A stretch of 64,000 nt of DNA from Deinococcus ruber (GTDB taxonomy: Bacteria; Deinococcota; Deinococci; Deinococcales; Deinococcaceae), in assembly GCF_014648095.1 (NCBI RefSeq), contig NZ_BMQL01000001.1, positions 248,001-312,000 on the forward strand, in the 5' to 3' direction. Within the stretch, counting starts at the first letter, position 1; each line of letters begins with the position of its first letter. Positions 8,362-19,310 of the stretch are shown piece by piece. The notes under the pieces are model-generated. The model ran no database searches. It saw only the letters and a list, made by a program, of their open reading frames with translations, and was not told the DNA's origin. The position numbers were made by a program, and so were the translations under genes.

Positions 8362-9132
8362 TTACAGCCGCTGCGCCACCACGAAGATACGCCTGAAGGG
8401 AAACGGCGTGCCGTAGGGCTGCACCGGGTAGGCCTCCCGGAGCTGCGCCGCATACTCTGCCTCGAACTCGGCGGCGTCGTGGGCGTTCAGACGGTTGAGC
8501 ACCGGGCGCAGGGCTGTGCCGCGCACCCAGTTCAGAACGGCGTCGGGGCCGGGCAACACATGCAGATACGTGGTTTCCCAGGCGTTGACCCGGAAGCCAC
8601 AGGCCGTCAACAGGGCGGTATAGCGCTCAGGGCCGAAGCTGGCAAGCGTTGCCTTGTCGCGCTCGGACGCACCGAGCTGTTCACGCCAGCGCCGCGAGCC
8701 GCGCACCTCTTCCAAGAGCTTATGGCTGGGAGCATCGAAGTTGCCCGGCACCTGAAACGCGAAGGTGCCGCCCGGAGCCACCAGAGCAGCCAGCCGGGGA
8801 ATCAGTCGGTCGTGGTCCGGCAGCCACTGAAGGGCCGCATTGCTGACGAGCAGATCGGGGGCGTGGGGCGGCGTCCAGCTGCTCAGGTCGGCCTGAACGA
8901 AGCGAAGATTCGGCAGTGCCGGAGCCTGTGCCAGCATCTCTGCCGAACTGTCTATCCCCGTGACCTGTGCCGACGGCCAGCGCTGCGCGAGCGCCGCTGT
9001 CAGATGCCCGGTGCCGCAGCCCAGATCGAGAACCGTCTGCGGAGCCGCCTGCATCGCCACCTGTCCCAGCAGGTCGAAAAAGGGCCGGTCACGCTCTGCC
9101 TGAAACTGCAAATAGGTCGCAGGATTCCACAT
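8362..9132 (-). CDS. tam: Trans-aconitate 2-methyltransferase-like SAM methyltransferase
   Basis: The 256-residue protein opens MWNPATYLQFQAERDRPFFDLL, the standard start of the Tam family. A class I SAM-binding motif follows, VLDLGCGTGHLTAAL (about residues 35-48), then the acidic GIDSSAEML loop and the NAALQWLPDH segment. Tam methylates trans-aconitate, a by-product that inhibits aconitase, using S-adenosylmethionine in the cytoplasm. Length and motif order agree with E. coli Tam. It is a single gene, convergent with the small membrane gene at 7996 and separated from it by a terminator. Confidence 0.88.
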   Translation of the reverse strand: MWNPATYLQFQAERDRPFFDLLGQVAMQAAPQTVLDLGCGTGHLTAALAQRWPSAQVTGIDSSAEMLAQAPALPNLRFVQADLSSWTPPHAPDLLVSNAALQWLPDHDRLIPRLAALVAPGGTFAFQVPGNFDAPSHKLLEEVRGSRRWREQLGASERDKATLASFGPERYTALLTACGFRVNAWETTYLHVLPGPDAVLNWVRGTALRPVLNRLNAHDAAEFEAEYAAQLREAYPVQPYGTPFPFRRIFVVAQRL

Positions 9133-9209
9133 AACCCGAGAGTAAAGTATTCACCGGAAACGGTGTCCGTACTCTGGTAGGAACACCTCGGCTGCGCCAG
9201 ATCGGGGCT

Positions 9210-10565
9210 TCAGTTGCCCTGTGCCAGCACGCCAATCACGCGCCTTGCGCCCAGATAGCGCTGCGAAAAGTACTTCTGAGTCATCTGATTGACAGAGACC
9301 CGCCCGTCGAACGAGTTGGCGTTGATGAAATCGCCGTTACCCAGATAGATGCCCACGTGCGTCACGCTGCCGCGCCCCTCGGTATCGAAGAACACCAGAT
9401 CGCCCGCCTGAAGGTCCTGTTCGTCTACCGGAACGCCGATCTGTGCCTGCATGGCACTCTGGCGCGGCAGCTTCATGCCCAGCGAGCTGAACACCTGAAG
9501 CACCAGCCCGCTGCAATCGGTGCCGCTGCGTGAACTGCCGCCGAACTGGTAGGGCACGCCCATGAAGCTCATGGCGAAGCTGCGCCAGTCGGAGGTGTGC
9601 CAGTCTGCGCCGCGCCAGTTGGAATCGGGCGCGGGCTGGGGCTGGGGCGGTGGGGGGCCGAGCGGAGGCTGTGACACCGGGCCGCTTTCATCGGACATCA
9701 GTGGCAGCGGCGTTCCCACCGACAGGGCGCTGACGGTCAGGGGCGCGGGCACAGTCAACGGAGCCGCTGGCGCGAAGGCCGCCACAGCCGGAACGGGCGT
9801 CTGCACGACCTGAACGACTGCCGAGGCAGGCACCTGAATTGTCTGACCGGGCATCAGGGCGGGGCTGCTCAGGTGGTTGAGCGCCAGCAGCTCTTCGGGA
9901 CGCACGCCATACTGCCGCGCGATGCCGTACAGCGTTTGCCCCGGCTGAACGGTGTGAACACCTGTCTTGGCCGGGGCAGAAACGGTCTGAATTGTGGTGG
10001 ACACAGCGGGCTGAAGGGCGGGAAGGGCAGGAAGAGTGCGCGGGGCGGCGACAGAGGCAATCGGGGTAATCGGGGTGGGAAGGGCTGACAGGCGTGCAGG
10101 GGCGGCTAGAGCGGGCTGCTCTGCTGCGGGGGCACTGCCGGGAAGCAGCAACACCTGCCCCGGTTTCAGAGCGGGCGTGGTCAGACGATTGAACGCCTGA
10201 AGCTCGTCGGGACTGTAGCCGTACTGCCGGGCGATGCTGTAGAGCGTCTGACCCGCCTGCACCGTATGGCTGACGACCGGACGGCTCAGAGGAGCTGCTG
10301 GGGCCGGATAGATCAGCGCCTGACCCACCGACAGCTTCGGGCCGCTCAGGTGGTTCAGCGTCAGCAGCGCTCCGACATCCAGACCCCAGCGGTGGGCCAG
10401 TGCAAAGGCGGTGTCGCCCTGCTGCACCGTGTAGGTGACGGTGCCAGACGGCGCGGCGCTGTTGACCGGGAGATCGGCAGCCAGGCTGCGCGACCACGGC
10501 AGGGCCAGCAGACAGGCAGACAGCAGCAGGACACGAGCACAGCGGTTTGATTGCAGTGGTGACAA
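9210..10565 (-). CDS. Secreted cell-wall hydrolase: three LysM domains plus NlpC/P60
   Basis: A short basic start and a hydrophobic stretch ending LPWSRSLAA form a signal peptide. Three LysM peptidoglycan-binding modules follow, each with VQQGDT or VQ(A/P)GQTLY(S/G)IARQYG signatures. A Pro/Ala linker and an NlpC/P60 endopeptidase come next, with catalytic Cys in GTDCSGLV, His in VTHVGIYLG and a third polar residue in INANSFDG. The enzyme would cut peptide stems of the wall outside the cell. Starts are uncertain: ATG 10619 has no ribosome site. TTG 10565 has GAGG six bases upstream and gives a typical signal peptide, so I use it. Three LysM units make this a wall-anchored rather than freely diffusing hydrolase. 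Confidence 0.88.
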   Translation of the reverse strand: MSPLQSNRCARVLLLSACLLALPWSRSLAADLPVNSAAPSGTVTYTVQQGDTAFALAHRWGLDVGALLTLNHLSGPKLSVGQALIYPAPAAPLSRPVVSHTVQAGQTLYSIARQYGYSPDELQAFNRLTTPALKPGQVLLLPGSAPAAEQPALAAPARLSALPTPITPIASVAAPRTLPALPALQPAVSTTIQTVSAPAKTGVHTVQPGQTLYGIARQYGVRPEELLALNHLSSPALMPGQTIQVPASAVVQVVQTPVPAVAAFAPAAPLTVPAPLTVSALSVGTPLPLMSDESGPVSQPPLGPPPPQPQPAPDSNWRGADWHTSDWRSFAMSFMGVPYQFGGSSRSGTDCSGLVLQVFSSLGMKLPRQSAMQAQIGVPVDEQDLQAGDLVFFDTEGRGSVTHVGIYLGNGDFINANSFDGRVSVNQMTQKYFSQRYLGARRVIGVLAQGN

Positions 10566-10766
10566 AACAGACCTCGCGGGTATCCGGCCTGACGGAGAGC
10601 GGTGCAGTGAGCAGGCCATGAAGGTGGAGTAAGTACCAGAACATCGGTACTTTAACACAATTCACCAGATATTCTGCCGATTTTCTACATTCGTCTCTCA
10701 TCTTGGGGCGCCGCGCCGGTAATCGTCCTCGCCATGCGGCGGCGGCCCGCCCACTACACTGGCTCC

Positions 10767-12005
<1,239 letters not shown>

Positions 12006-12092
12006 CACAGCAGCGTCACATACTGTTCAGAAAAGAAAGTGAATTCCCTCATGGGCCAACCGAGCAAATGTGGATAGGGTACGATTTTCTCA

Positions 12093-12512
12093 ATGGATAC
12101 CTGGGGAACCGGAAGCTTTGAAAACGATGCCGCTGCCGCCTTTGTTCACGAGGTCGTCGAGGACGGGGTGGCGGCACTGGCAGAAGCCTTCGAGGTGGCG
12201 CTCGACCCGGACGCTGCCGAGCTGGAAGCCGAGGAAGGAGCACGCGTCGTCGCTGCTGCCGAGATCGTGCAGGCGCATCTGACCGGCGATACCGAGAATG
12301 TCATCAGCGCGGAGCTGCGGGACTGGCTGGGAGAGCTTCAGCCCGACGATCTGGCCGACCTGCGACCTCTGGCCCTCGAAGCGCTCGACAGAGTGGTGGG
12401 GCCGGGCAGCGAACTTCCGGACGCATGGGAAGAGTCGCTGGACGCCTCGGAGTGGATTGCAAACGTGCAGCGGCTCCGCGCCTCACTGGGCGGCGGCACC
12501 GTGGGCGGCTGA
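12093..12512 (+). CDS. DUF4259 protein
   Basis: The 139-residue protein begins MDTWGTGSFENDAAAAFVHEVVEDG, the defining start of DUF4259 (a WG(T/S)G-F-x-ND motif). Acidic helices follow, with ADIV-type segments such as AEIVQAHLTGD. The family is scattered through bacteria with no known function. The protein is acidic and soluble. A TACGAT box (12080-12085) seven bases upstream of ATG 12093 suggests a leaderless message. The following gene is on the opposite strand. Confidence 0.88.
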   Translation: MDTWGTGSFENDAAAAFVHEVVEDGVAALAEAFEVALDPDAAELEAEEGARVVAAAEIVQAHLTGDTENVISAELRDWLGELQPDDLADLRPLALEALDRVVGPGSELPDAWEESLDASEWIANVQRLRASLGGGTVGG

Positions 12513-12537
12513 AACGGTCGGCGGCGATCAGGAGTGC

Positions 12538-12762
12538 TCAGGGCAGTCTGTTCTGACGTTCCAGTTCGGCCAGCGCCGATTCGTACAGCGTCTGCGACAC
12601 CTCCGGAAGCAGCGCCAGATGCAGGGCCGCCCGTTCGAGGGTGGGATGGTATGACTTGTGATTCCAGCCGGGGCCTTCCGCCAGCAGCAGCGCGCGCCCG
12701 TTCTCTATCAGAAAACGCACACGGCCCTCGGCGCATCTGGTATCGCTGAGGTGACGGGTCAT
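12538..12762 (-). CDS. Conserved hypothetical small protein (74 aa)
   Basis: The product begins MTRHLSDTRCAEGRVRFLIENGRALLLAEGPGWNHKS and ends with a helical LPEVSQTLYESALAELERQNRLP. It has two cysteine-free strands, one short helix and no membrane segment. The family is not recognised. Codon use matches neighbouring genes, and it fills the gap between DUF4259 and scpA, so I regard it as real. A cluster of AT bases (AGTATACTAG, about 12769-12778) lies just upstream and includes a TATACT -10 box on the minus strand. Confidence 0.6.
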   Translation of the reverse strand: MTRHLSDTRCAEGRVRFLIENGRALLLAEGPGWNHKSYHPTLERAALHLALLPEVSQTLYESALAELERQNRLP

Positions 12763-12938
12763 GGAAAGAGTATACTAGCTCTCTCATAAAGAGACCAGCA
12801 CTGACGCACGTTTTGCCTTCTGAAACTGGGGGTCATCTTCCTATAACAGGGGGAGCCAGAGTGAATCTTTCCACACTCCGCTGACATGACCCACCTGAAG
12901 AGGACTACCGCCGCCCTCTGCCAGACCCTGCGCCTGAT

Positions 12939-13655
12939 TTATTCGGGTGGTGGTGTCAGCGCACCGATCACGATGTCTCCGAAGTGCTCGTGCTGCGACG
13001 CGTCGAAGGTGCCGTCTTTGACGCCCTCCAGCAGCGCAGCGAAATACGTGGTGCGCTCTCCCCAGTCGGCTGTCGGAACCGCCAGAAAGCGGAAGACCCG
13101 CAGCCGACCCGCATACGCCCGCAGCGCTTTCAGCGCGTCCTGAAGCGTCAGGCGTTCGCGGGTGACGAGTGGCCCGCTCACGTCGCGCACGGCGTTCTGG
13201 GCCGCACGCACCAGCCGCGCCAGCCCCTGCTTTCCGGCAGCGCGTCCGGCCCGGCGCGGCAGGCCAAGATCGAGCCGGGCCGCCGGAATCAGGCCCTCAC
13301 GCTCGCGCCTGCGCTGCGACAGCAACCGCACCAGATCTTCCAGTTCGGCCAGCGCCTGCACGCCTTCCAGTACGGCGTCTTCGGCAAAGGGTTCACTGTC
13401 CCACTCCTCCGGCAGCGCCTCGGGTTCCGGCTGTGGCAGCAGCAGTTTCGCCTTCAGGGCGATTACGCCTGCCAGCGCGGGCAGCAGCTCGGCGTGGGCC
13501 TGCGGGTGCGCCTGAGCGAAGTGGCCCGCCCAGGCCAGCAGTTCGCGGGTCAGACGCAGCAGCGGCACCGCTTCCGGCAACGTGGCCCCAGAACGCAGCC
13601 GGGCAGCCAGTCCCGTCAGGTCGCCGATATAGCCCGGCACGTCCACCCGGAACAC
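12939..13655 (-). CDS. scpA: Segregation and condensation protein A (ScpA, kleisin)
   Basis: The 238-residue protein has the kleisin layout. An N-terminal helical region includes LTRELLAWAGHFAQ and GVIALKAKLLLP, followed by an acidic linker. The C-terminal winged-helix ends FAALLEGVKDGTFDASQHEHFGDIVIGAL, matching ScpA endings (F-L-A-L-L-E-L...F.DI.I). ScpA bridges the heads of the SMC dimer and binds ScpB. It is shorter and more divergent at the N terminus than Bacillus ScpA. The reading frame is open upstream into trpS, but the first standard start is GTG 13655. trpS ends 45 bases upstream on the same strand, so scpA may be co-transcribed with it. Confidence 0.82.
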   Translation of the reverse strand: MFRVDVPGYIGDLTGLAARLRSGATLPEAVPLLRLTRELLAWAGHFAQAHPQAHAELLPALAGVIALKAKLLLPQPEPEALPEEWDSEPFAEDAVLEGVQALAELEDLVRLLSQRRREREGLIPAARLDLGLPRRAGRAAGKQGLARLVRAAQNAVRDVSGPLVTRERLTLQDALKALRAYAGRLRVFRFLAVPTADWGERTTYFAALLEGVKDGTFDASQHEHFGDIVIGALTPPPE

Positions 13656-13699
13656 CCAGTTTTCGGTGTCCGGGGTCAGTGGCGGGGTCGGCAGCGTGC

Positions 13700-14788
<1,089 letters not shown>

Positions 14789-14816
14789 CTGGACTCCTGG
14801 AGGGATGTGAAAGAGG

Positions 14817-14897
14817 GAACAACGAAACAGCGCCCGGTGAGCTTCACCTGGGCGCTGAAAGCAGCAGACACGGCGCGGCTCACCCAGGCAGGCTGGG
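14817..14897 (-). promoter_or_regulatory. trpS transcription attenuator (terminator/antiterminator)
   Basis: Read on the minus strand, CCCAG-CCTGC-CTGGG (14897-14883) is a hairpin inside the end of the leader peptide. AGCGCCC...GGGCGCT with inner GGTGA/TCACC (14856-14829) is a terminator-like hairpin followed by GTTTCGTT. GGTGAGC at the leader stop codon (14884-14878) is exactly complementary to GCTCACC inside that hairpin (14842-14836), giving a mutually exclusive antiterminator. This is the classic 1:2, 2:3, 3:4 layout. Confidence 0.75.
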
Positions 14898-14924
14898 CCA
14901 CCACCACGCGCCAAACATCTTCAT
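14880..14924 (-). CDS. Trp-rich leader peptide of trpS (14 aa)
   Basis: ATG 14924 starts MKMFGAWWWPSLPG, followed by TGA at 14882-14880. Three adjacent TGG codons in a 14-codon frame are very unlikely by chance and are the hallmark of a tryptophan attenuation leader. The codons directly after them (CCC AGC) form the 5' arm of a small hairpin, as expected if a stalled ribosome masks region 1. The open frame ends 91 bases before the trpS start. A second ATG at 14918 is possible. The ribosome site is weak (TGAAG). The peptide itself probably has no function beyond being translated. Confidence 0.8.
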   Translation of the reverse strand: MKMFGAWWWPSLPG

Positions 14925-15004
14925 GACTTCAGTGTAGCGCGGGTGCGGCGTGCCGGGCAACGTCCTGCGCTCCGATCTTCCGTCGCCTCCACTAGCATGT
15001 CGGC

Positions 15005-16180
15005 ATGACTCCCTTCCGGCCTCCCCGCGCTCTCGTGCTGCTGTTTCTGTCTCAGGCGCTCGCCACCGGGGCCACCACCGCCAGCACCACCCTGGCCTCA
15101 CTGGTCATGGCCGACCTGGGGCACGAAGCGCTGTCGGGCCTGCCCAGCACGCTGGTCACACTGTCGGCGGCGCTCTCGGCGGGCCTATTCGGAACGCTGA
15201 TGTTGCGCCGGGGCCGCCGCTTCGGGCTGGTCGGCGCGTACCTGCTGGGCGCGGTGGGCGCGGTGCTGGGCTTCGTGGGAGCGTGGCAGCGCGTGGTACC
15301 GCTGTTCCTGCTGGGCGCGGCCCTGATCGGCGCGGCGCAGGGCGGCTATCAGCTTTCGCGCTACGCGGTGGCCGAGAGCGTGCCAGAGCGGGTGCGTGGC
15401 GCAGTGCTGGGCGCGGTGATGCTGGCCTCGGTGATCGGCTCGGCGGGCACCACCGCACTCTCAGAGGTGCTGATGACCTTTGCCATGCGCCTGCACACCA
15501 GCAGCGAGGTGGTGGGCTGGCTGCTGGCGGGCGGATTCCTGCTGCTGGGCGCACTGCTCACCTCATTCTGGAAGCCGCTGGCAGCGCCCCCATCTCTGAA
15601 CCCCCAGCGGGCAAACACACCGACCGCCGCCCCGACGCCCCTCACCGATCCCGCCGTGCGCTGGCCCGCCCTGGCCGTTGCCACCGCGCAGGGCCTGATG
15701 GTGACGCTGATGAGCCTGACGCCGCTGCGGGCGCACCACATGGGCATGAATCACGTGCAGGTCGCCGGACTCGTCACGGTACATATCGCGGGCATGTTCG
15801 GCTTCGGCTGGCTGACTGGGCCGCTCCTCGACCGCGTGGGCAACCGGTTCGGGTACGTCGCGGGCGCGGCGCTGCTGCTGAGTGCCGCCCTGACTGCCCT
15901 GCTCAGCGGCGCGTGGCTGGCCTCCAGCATGTTCCTGCTGGGTCTGGGCTGGAATCTGTGCTTTGTGGCAGGCAGCAAAGCCCTGACCCGCTTTTCCGGC
16001 GTACAGGGCAGAGTGGACGCGCTGGGCTACCTGTCGGCGGCCATCGGCACGCTGGTGGGCGGGAGCGTCATCGCCCACTGGGGTTTCGCGCCGCTGTCGA
16101 TGGCCTGCGCCATTCTCGCGCTGCTGCCGCTGCTGAGTGCCTACAAGACGCGCCCGGTCAGGGGGCTTGTTCGCGTGTAA
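15005..16180 (+). CDS. Major facilitator superfamily transporter
   Basis: The 391-residue protein has 11-12 hydrophobic segments in two halves. It has the MFS loop motif between helices 2 and 3 in a variant form (FGTLMLRRGRRFGLVGAYL) and a repeat of it in the second half (LTGPLLDRVGNRFGYVAGA). This is a drug-efflux-type MFS permease of the inner membrane; the substrate cannot be predicted. A TAGCAT box (14993-14998) six bases before ATG 15005 suggests a leaderless transcript. It diverges from the trpS leader region, and the two promoters share the 80 bases between 14924 and 15005. A small repeat element starts four bases after the stop. Confidence 0.88.
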   Translation: MTPFRPPRALVLLFLSQALATGATTASTTLASLVMADLGHEALSGLPSTLVTLSAALSAGLFGTLMLRRGRRFGLVGAYLLGAVGAVLGFVGAWQRVVPLFLLGAALIGAAQGGYQLSRYAVAESVPERVRGAVLGAVMLASVIGSAGTTALSEVLMTFAMRLHTSSEVVGWLLAGGFLLLGALLTSFWKPLAAPPSLNPQRANTPTAAPTPLTDPAVRWPALAVATAQGLMVTLMSLTPLRAHHMGMNHVQVAGLVTVHIAGMFGFGWLTGPLLDRVGNRFGYVAGAALLLSAALTALLSGAWLASSMFLLGLGWNLCFVAGSKALTRFSGVQGRVDALGYLSAAIGTLVGGSVIAHWGFAPLSMACAILALLPLLSAYKTRPVRGLVRV

Positions 16181-16183
16181 TGC

Positions 16184-16272
16184 GTGTGTGGCTTGTGGAA
16201 AAGGCCCGGCCATCTTGCCGCACCCTCGAATTCCTGGCTGTTCCTACACGCTACACGCCACGTGCCACACAC
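16184..16272. repeat. Small inverted-repeat (MITE-like) element, copy B
   Basis: The ends are GTGTGTGGC...GCCACACAC. The interior (TGGAAAAGGCCCGGCCATCT and CTGTTCCTACACGCTACA) matches copy C at 22582-22680 closely. It lies between convergent genes, four bases from each stop codon. Confidence 0.75.
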
Positions 16273-16276
16273 CCAT

Positions 16277-16654
16277 TCACCTCATCCTGTCGCGAATCTC
16301 CTGCAAGGTTTCCTCGAAAGCGTCCAGAAATTCGTCTTCCAAAGTGAAGTCGCGCACCAGCTGATCCTGCTCGGAGGCGGCCTGTTCGCGTGTCCAGCGC
16401 ACGCGGGCGTTTCGGGCGCTCGATACGTTGCCCTTGCCTGCCACGAAGCGGGCCGCGTGCCGCACAGCCTCGGCAGGGTCTTCGGTGGGAGCCACGACCG
16501 ACAGGTTTCTCAGGCCGCCCCGGTCGTTCACCAGGCTGGCCGTGACCTCGGTCCGCACGCCGCTTCTTGCCAGGAAGACCTGATCGACCCGCCACATCGC
16601 CGTCGCCCGGATCGGTTCCGGCTCGCTTCTTGTTCGGGGGGGCCGCCTCGCCAT
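16277..16654 (-). CDS. Conserved hypothetical protein (125 aa)
   Basis: The protein starts with a basic, Arg/Pro-rich tail (MARRPPRTRSEPEPIRATAMWRV). A beta-rich part follows (VFLARSGVRTEVTASLVNDRGG), then an acidic C-terminal helix (TLEDEFLDAFEETLQEIRDRMR). No family is recognised. Because the first 18 residues look disordered, the true start may be the internal ATG that gives MWRVDQVF, which would shorten it to about 106 residues. The codon pattern is that of a normal gene, and it occupies the space between two well-supported genes. It ends beside repeat copy B. Confidence 0.6.
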   Translation of the reverse strand: MARRPPRTRSEPEPIRATAMWRVDQVFLARSGVRTEVTASLVNDRGGLRNLSVVAPTEDPAEAVRHAARFVAGKGNVSSARNARVRWTREQAASEQDQLVRDFTLEDEFLDAFEETLQEIRDRMR

Positions 16655-16726
16655 TTCACAGGACTATACAGAAGTGCCGGGGCTGAAGGGGCGGGATGAG
16701 GAAAACCAGTACATCGGCCCTTCGCC

Positions 16727-17824
16727 TTAGTTCGGCGGCTCCCAGGTGCGGGCGTCTTCCAGGCCCAGCAGCACCCGCCCAGCTCCCTCGGCCAGCGCTT
16801 CGAGTTCCAGGTCGCCGGGAATGACCGTGACCGGCGCGATCCAGGCCACGCGGCGCTCGATTCGGTCGATCAGGCTTTCCCAGCGGGCAATGCCGCCCGA
16901 CAGCGCCAGAGCGTCGGGGCGGGCGGGCAGCGCGGCGCTGTAGGCTCCCAGCGCCTTGCAGACCTGATGCACAAACACCTCGGCGGCGGCACGGATACGC
17001 GGATCGGCCCGCTCCTGGCGCTCCAGTTCGCGCAGATCGCTGCTGCCCGTCAGCCCCCAGAAGCCCGCCTCCTGAGACAGCCGCCGTTCCAGTTCGCCGC
17101 GCTCCAGACCGTAAGCCAGCCCCAGCAGGCCCGGCAGTGGCATCGGCCCGGCACGGGTGGCCCCGAACGGCCCCTCACCCTGCCCGATACCGCTGGTGTC
17201 GATGGCGCGTCCCTGGTCGAAAGCCGTCACACTGATATTGACGCCCAGATGCGCCACCACCACGCGGGCGCGGTGAAAGGGTTTGCCCACCTCGTAGGCG
17301 GCGCGGCGGCCCACGGCGCGGGCGTTCAGCGCATGGAAGTGGTGCTCGCGCTGAACGCCCGGAAATCCGCTCTCCCGCGCTTCGGGAAGCAGTTCGTTCA
17401 CGCTGGGCGGATCGACGATCAGGGCGGGAACGCCGTACACCTGCGCCAGACCGAGTGCCAGCGCTGCCCCCACGTTTCCGGAGTGCTGCCCCGACAGCCC
17501 GGCCAGCGCGTGCGCCGCCAGTTCCGGCGTGACCGAATATGTGCCCGCGCCCACCTCTCCGATCTCGCCGCCGCGAGACACCACCGCTGCCGGAGCAGGC
17601 CACTCACGCGCCGCGTGCCGCAGTTCCTGCACGATCAGCGCCACCTCGTCCTCGCTGAGCGGCTGTCCGGGGTGTTGGCCCGCCGCCCGCTCTGGCAGCC
17701 GCACCTCGGCCCGCGTGAGCGCCACCTGAAGCTGACCCGGCAGATCGGGGTTCTCGCTCGGCTGGATGTCGGCCAGGGCGAGGCGGGTACTACTGGAACC
17801 GGGATTGACGACGTAGGCCAGCAT
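16727..17824 (-). CDS. Butyrate kinase-like acetokinase family enzyme
   Basis: The 365-residue protein begins MLAYVVNPGSSSTRLAL, the phosphate-binding start of the ASKHA acetate/butyrate kinases. It continues with VVSRGGEIGEVGAGTY and SGQHSGNVGAALALGLA. The nucleotide-binding signature VVAHLGVNISVTAFDQGRAIDTS matches the butyrate kinase pattern (AHLGGGISV...G.A.D). LALSGGIAR is the adenosine motif. It would make acyl phosphate from a short-chain fatty acid and ATP. In Buk the loop is usually HLGGG; here HLGVN departs from it, so substrate or activity may differ. No phosphotransacetylase gene is adjacent. I chose ATG 17824 because the family starts at the NPGSSSTR strand; an extra 16 codons upstream are open. 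Confidence 0.82.
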   Translation of the reverse strand: MLAYVVNPGSSSTRLALADIQPSENPDLPGQLQVALTRAEVRLPERAAGQHPGQPLSEDEVALIVQELRHAAREWPAPAAVVSRGGEIGEVGAGTYSVTPELAAHALAGLSGQHSGNVGAALALGLAQVYGVPALIVDPPSVNELLPEARESGFPGVQREHHFHALNARAVGRRAAYEVGKPFHRARVVVAHLGVNISVTAFDQGRAIDTSGIGQGEGPFGATRAGPMPLPGLLGLAYGLERGELERRLSQEAGFWGLTGSSDLRELERQERADPRIRAAAEVFVHQVCKALGAYSAALPARPDALALSGGIARWESLIDRIERRVAWIAPVTVIPGDLELEALAEGAGRVLLGLEDARTWEPPN

Positions 17825-17968
17825 AACGGCCCAGGCTAGCAGATCGGCGGCAGTTCGGGCGCAGTGTGGCACCCACAGCCCTGCTCACTCCCCTGTTTAA
17901 AGTTCCGTTGATTCGTCCTTAACGCCCCTCCCGTCCGCACCCCCGCCCGCGCTGCCAGAATGGGAAGT

Positions 17969-19252
17969 ATGATTGCCCGTCAGACTGTTCTCATCACTGC
18001 TGCTGTCCTGGTCGGCCTCGGCCTGGGCGCGAGCGTCCTGCGCGGCTCGGTGCCCGTTTCGCAGGCCCAGACTACCGCTCAGCCCGCGTCTCAGCCGATC
18101 ACGCCTGCGCTGAATGAAGCCTCGGCCCGCCTCCAGAACGAAGCCAACACCATCAGCATCGTCAAGAAGTACGAACCTGGCCTGGTGTATATCAGCACCG
18201 AGCAGACGGTGCAGGCCGATCCGTTCGGCAGCATGTTCGGCGGCGGCGGCTCGCAGGTGCAGCAGGGCGTGGGCTCGGGCTTTTTCGTGAACAAGGCGGG
18301 CGATATCCTGACCAATTTCCACGTGGTACAGGGCGCAGACAAGATCCAGATCCGCGTCTTCGGCAGCTCTCAGAGCTACGCCGCCACCGTCATCGGACGC
18401 GCCCCGCAGTACGATCTGGCGCTGATCCGGCCCACCAGCCTGCCCGCCAAATTCATCCAGCCGATTCCGCTGGGCAACTCGGATACGCTGGCTGTCGGAC
18501 AGAAGGCCGTGGCGATGGGCGCTCCCTTCGGCCTGGATTTCAGCGTGACAGAGGGCATCGTGTCGGCCACCAACCGCCGCATTCCGATTGGCTTCAGCGT
18601 AAACGGGGGCAGCGAGGGCATTACCCAGAACGCCCTTCAGACTGACGCCGCCATCAACCCCGGCAACAGCGGCGGCCCCCTGCTGAACAGTGCCGGAGAG
18701 GTGATCGGCATCAATACCCAGATCATCAGCCCGGCCAGCAGCGGCGGCGAAGGGCAGAACGCGGGCGTGGGCTTCGCCATTCCCATCAATGCCGCCAAGA
18801 ATCTGCTGCCGCGCCTTCAGAAAGCGGGCGGCAAGGCAGTGTACGCGCCCCGGCTGGGCATCTCGGCGGGGCTGCTGGCGTTGCAGGTAACCCAGAACGG
18901 GCAGCAGGCGATTCCGCTGGGTCTGGGATCGCTGACCCAGAGCGCCAAGGCCGAACTGAAACTGCCCGCGCAGGGCGTGGTGGTGGCGTCGGTCAGCAAA
19001 GACAGCCCCGCTGCCCGCGCCGGCATCGTGGGCGGAACCTCGACCCGGCAGTTTCAGGGTGGACAGATTTCGCTGGGCGGCGACGTGATCACCAAGATCA
19101 ACGGGCAGGACGTGGACAGCCTGGAAGACCTTCAGGCGGGCCTGATCGACAAGAAGGTGGGCGACGGCGTGACCCTGACGCTGGTGCGGGGCGGCAAGAC
19201 GCGCACGGCCAAGGTGATACTGGACGCGGCGGCCTTCCAGCAGGGCAACTGA
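17969..19252 (+). CDS. HtrA/DegP-type serine protease with PDZ domain
   Basis: The N terminus ([24 protein letters not shown]) is one membrane helix or signal peptide, so the protease acts outside the cytoplasmic membrane. The trypsin-like triad is complete: His in [12 protein letters not shown] (about residue 115), Asp in YDLALIRP (about 151) and Ser in [11 protein letters not shown] (about 233). A single PDZ domain follows, with [18 protein letters not shown] (about 335) and [15 protein letters not shown]. HtrA proteases degrade misfolded envelope proteins and are usually stress-induced. An ATG at 17960 is also open. I prefer 17969, which is seven bases after a CAGAAT box, but the two cannot be separated from sequence. 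Confidence 0.93.
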   Translation: MIARQTVLITAAVLVGLGLGASVLRGSVPVSQAQTTAQPASQPITPALNEASARLQNEANTISIVKKYEPGLVYISTEQTVQADPFGSMFGGGGSQVQQGVGSGFFVNKAGDILTNFHVVQGADKIQIRVFGSSQSYAATVIGRAPQYDLALIRPTSLPAKFIQPIPLGNSDTLAVGQKAVAMGAPFGLDFSVTEGIVSATNRRIPIGFSVNGGSEGITQNALQTDAAINPGNSGGPLLNSAGEVIGINTQIISPASSGGEGQNAGVGFAIPINAAKNLLPRLQKAGGKAVYAPRLGISAGLLALQVTQNGQQAIPLGLGSLTQSAKAELKLPAQGVVVASVSKDSPAARAGIVGGTSTRQFQGGQISLGGDVITKINGQDVDSLEDLQAGLIDKKVGDGVTLTLVRGGKTRTAKVILDAAAFQQGN

Positions 19253-19310
19253 ACTTGCGGACCTCCCGAAGACCTGCGCTTCTGTCGGCAGCCTCGGGAG
19301 GCGTGCCACA

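Noticed and set aside
14817..14940. T-box riboswitch before trpS
   Set aside because: The conserved T-box sequence and specifier stem are absent; the Trp-codon leader explains the structure.
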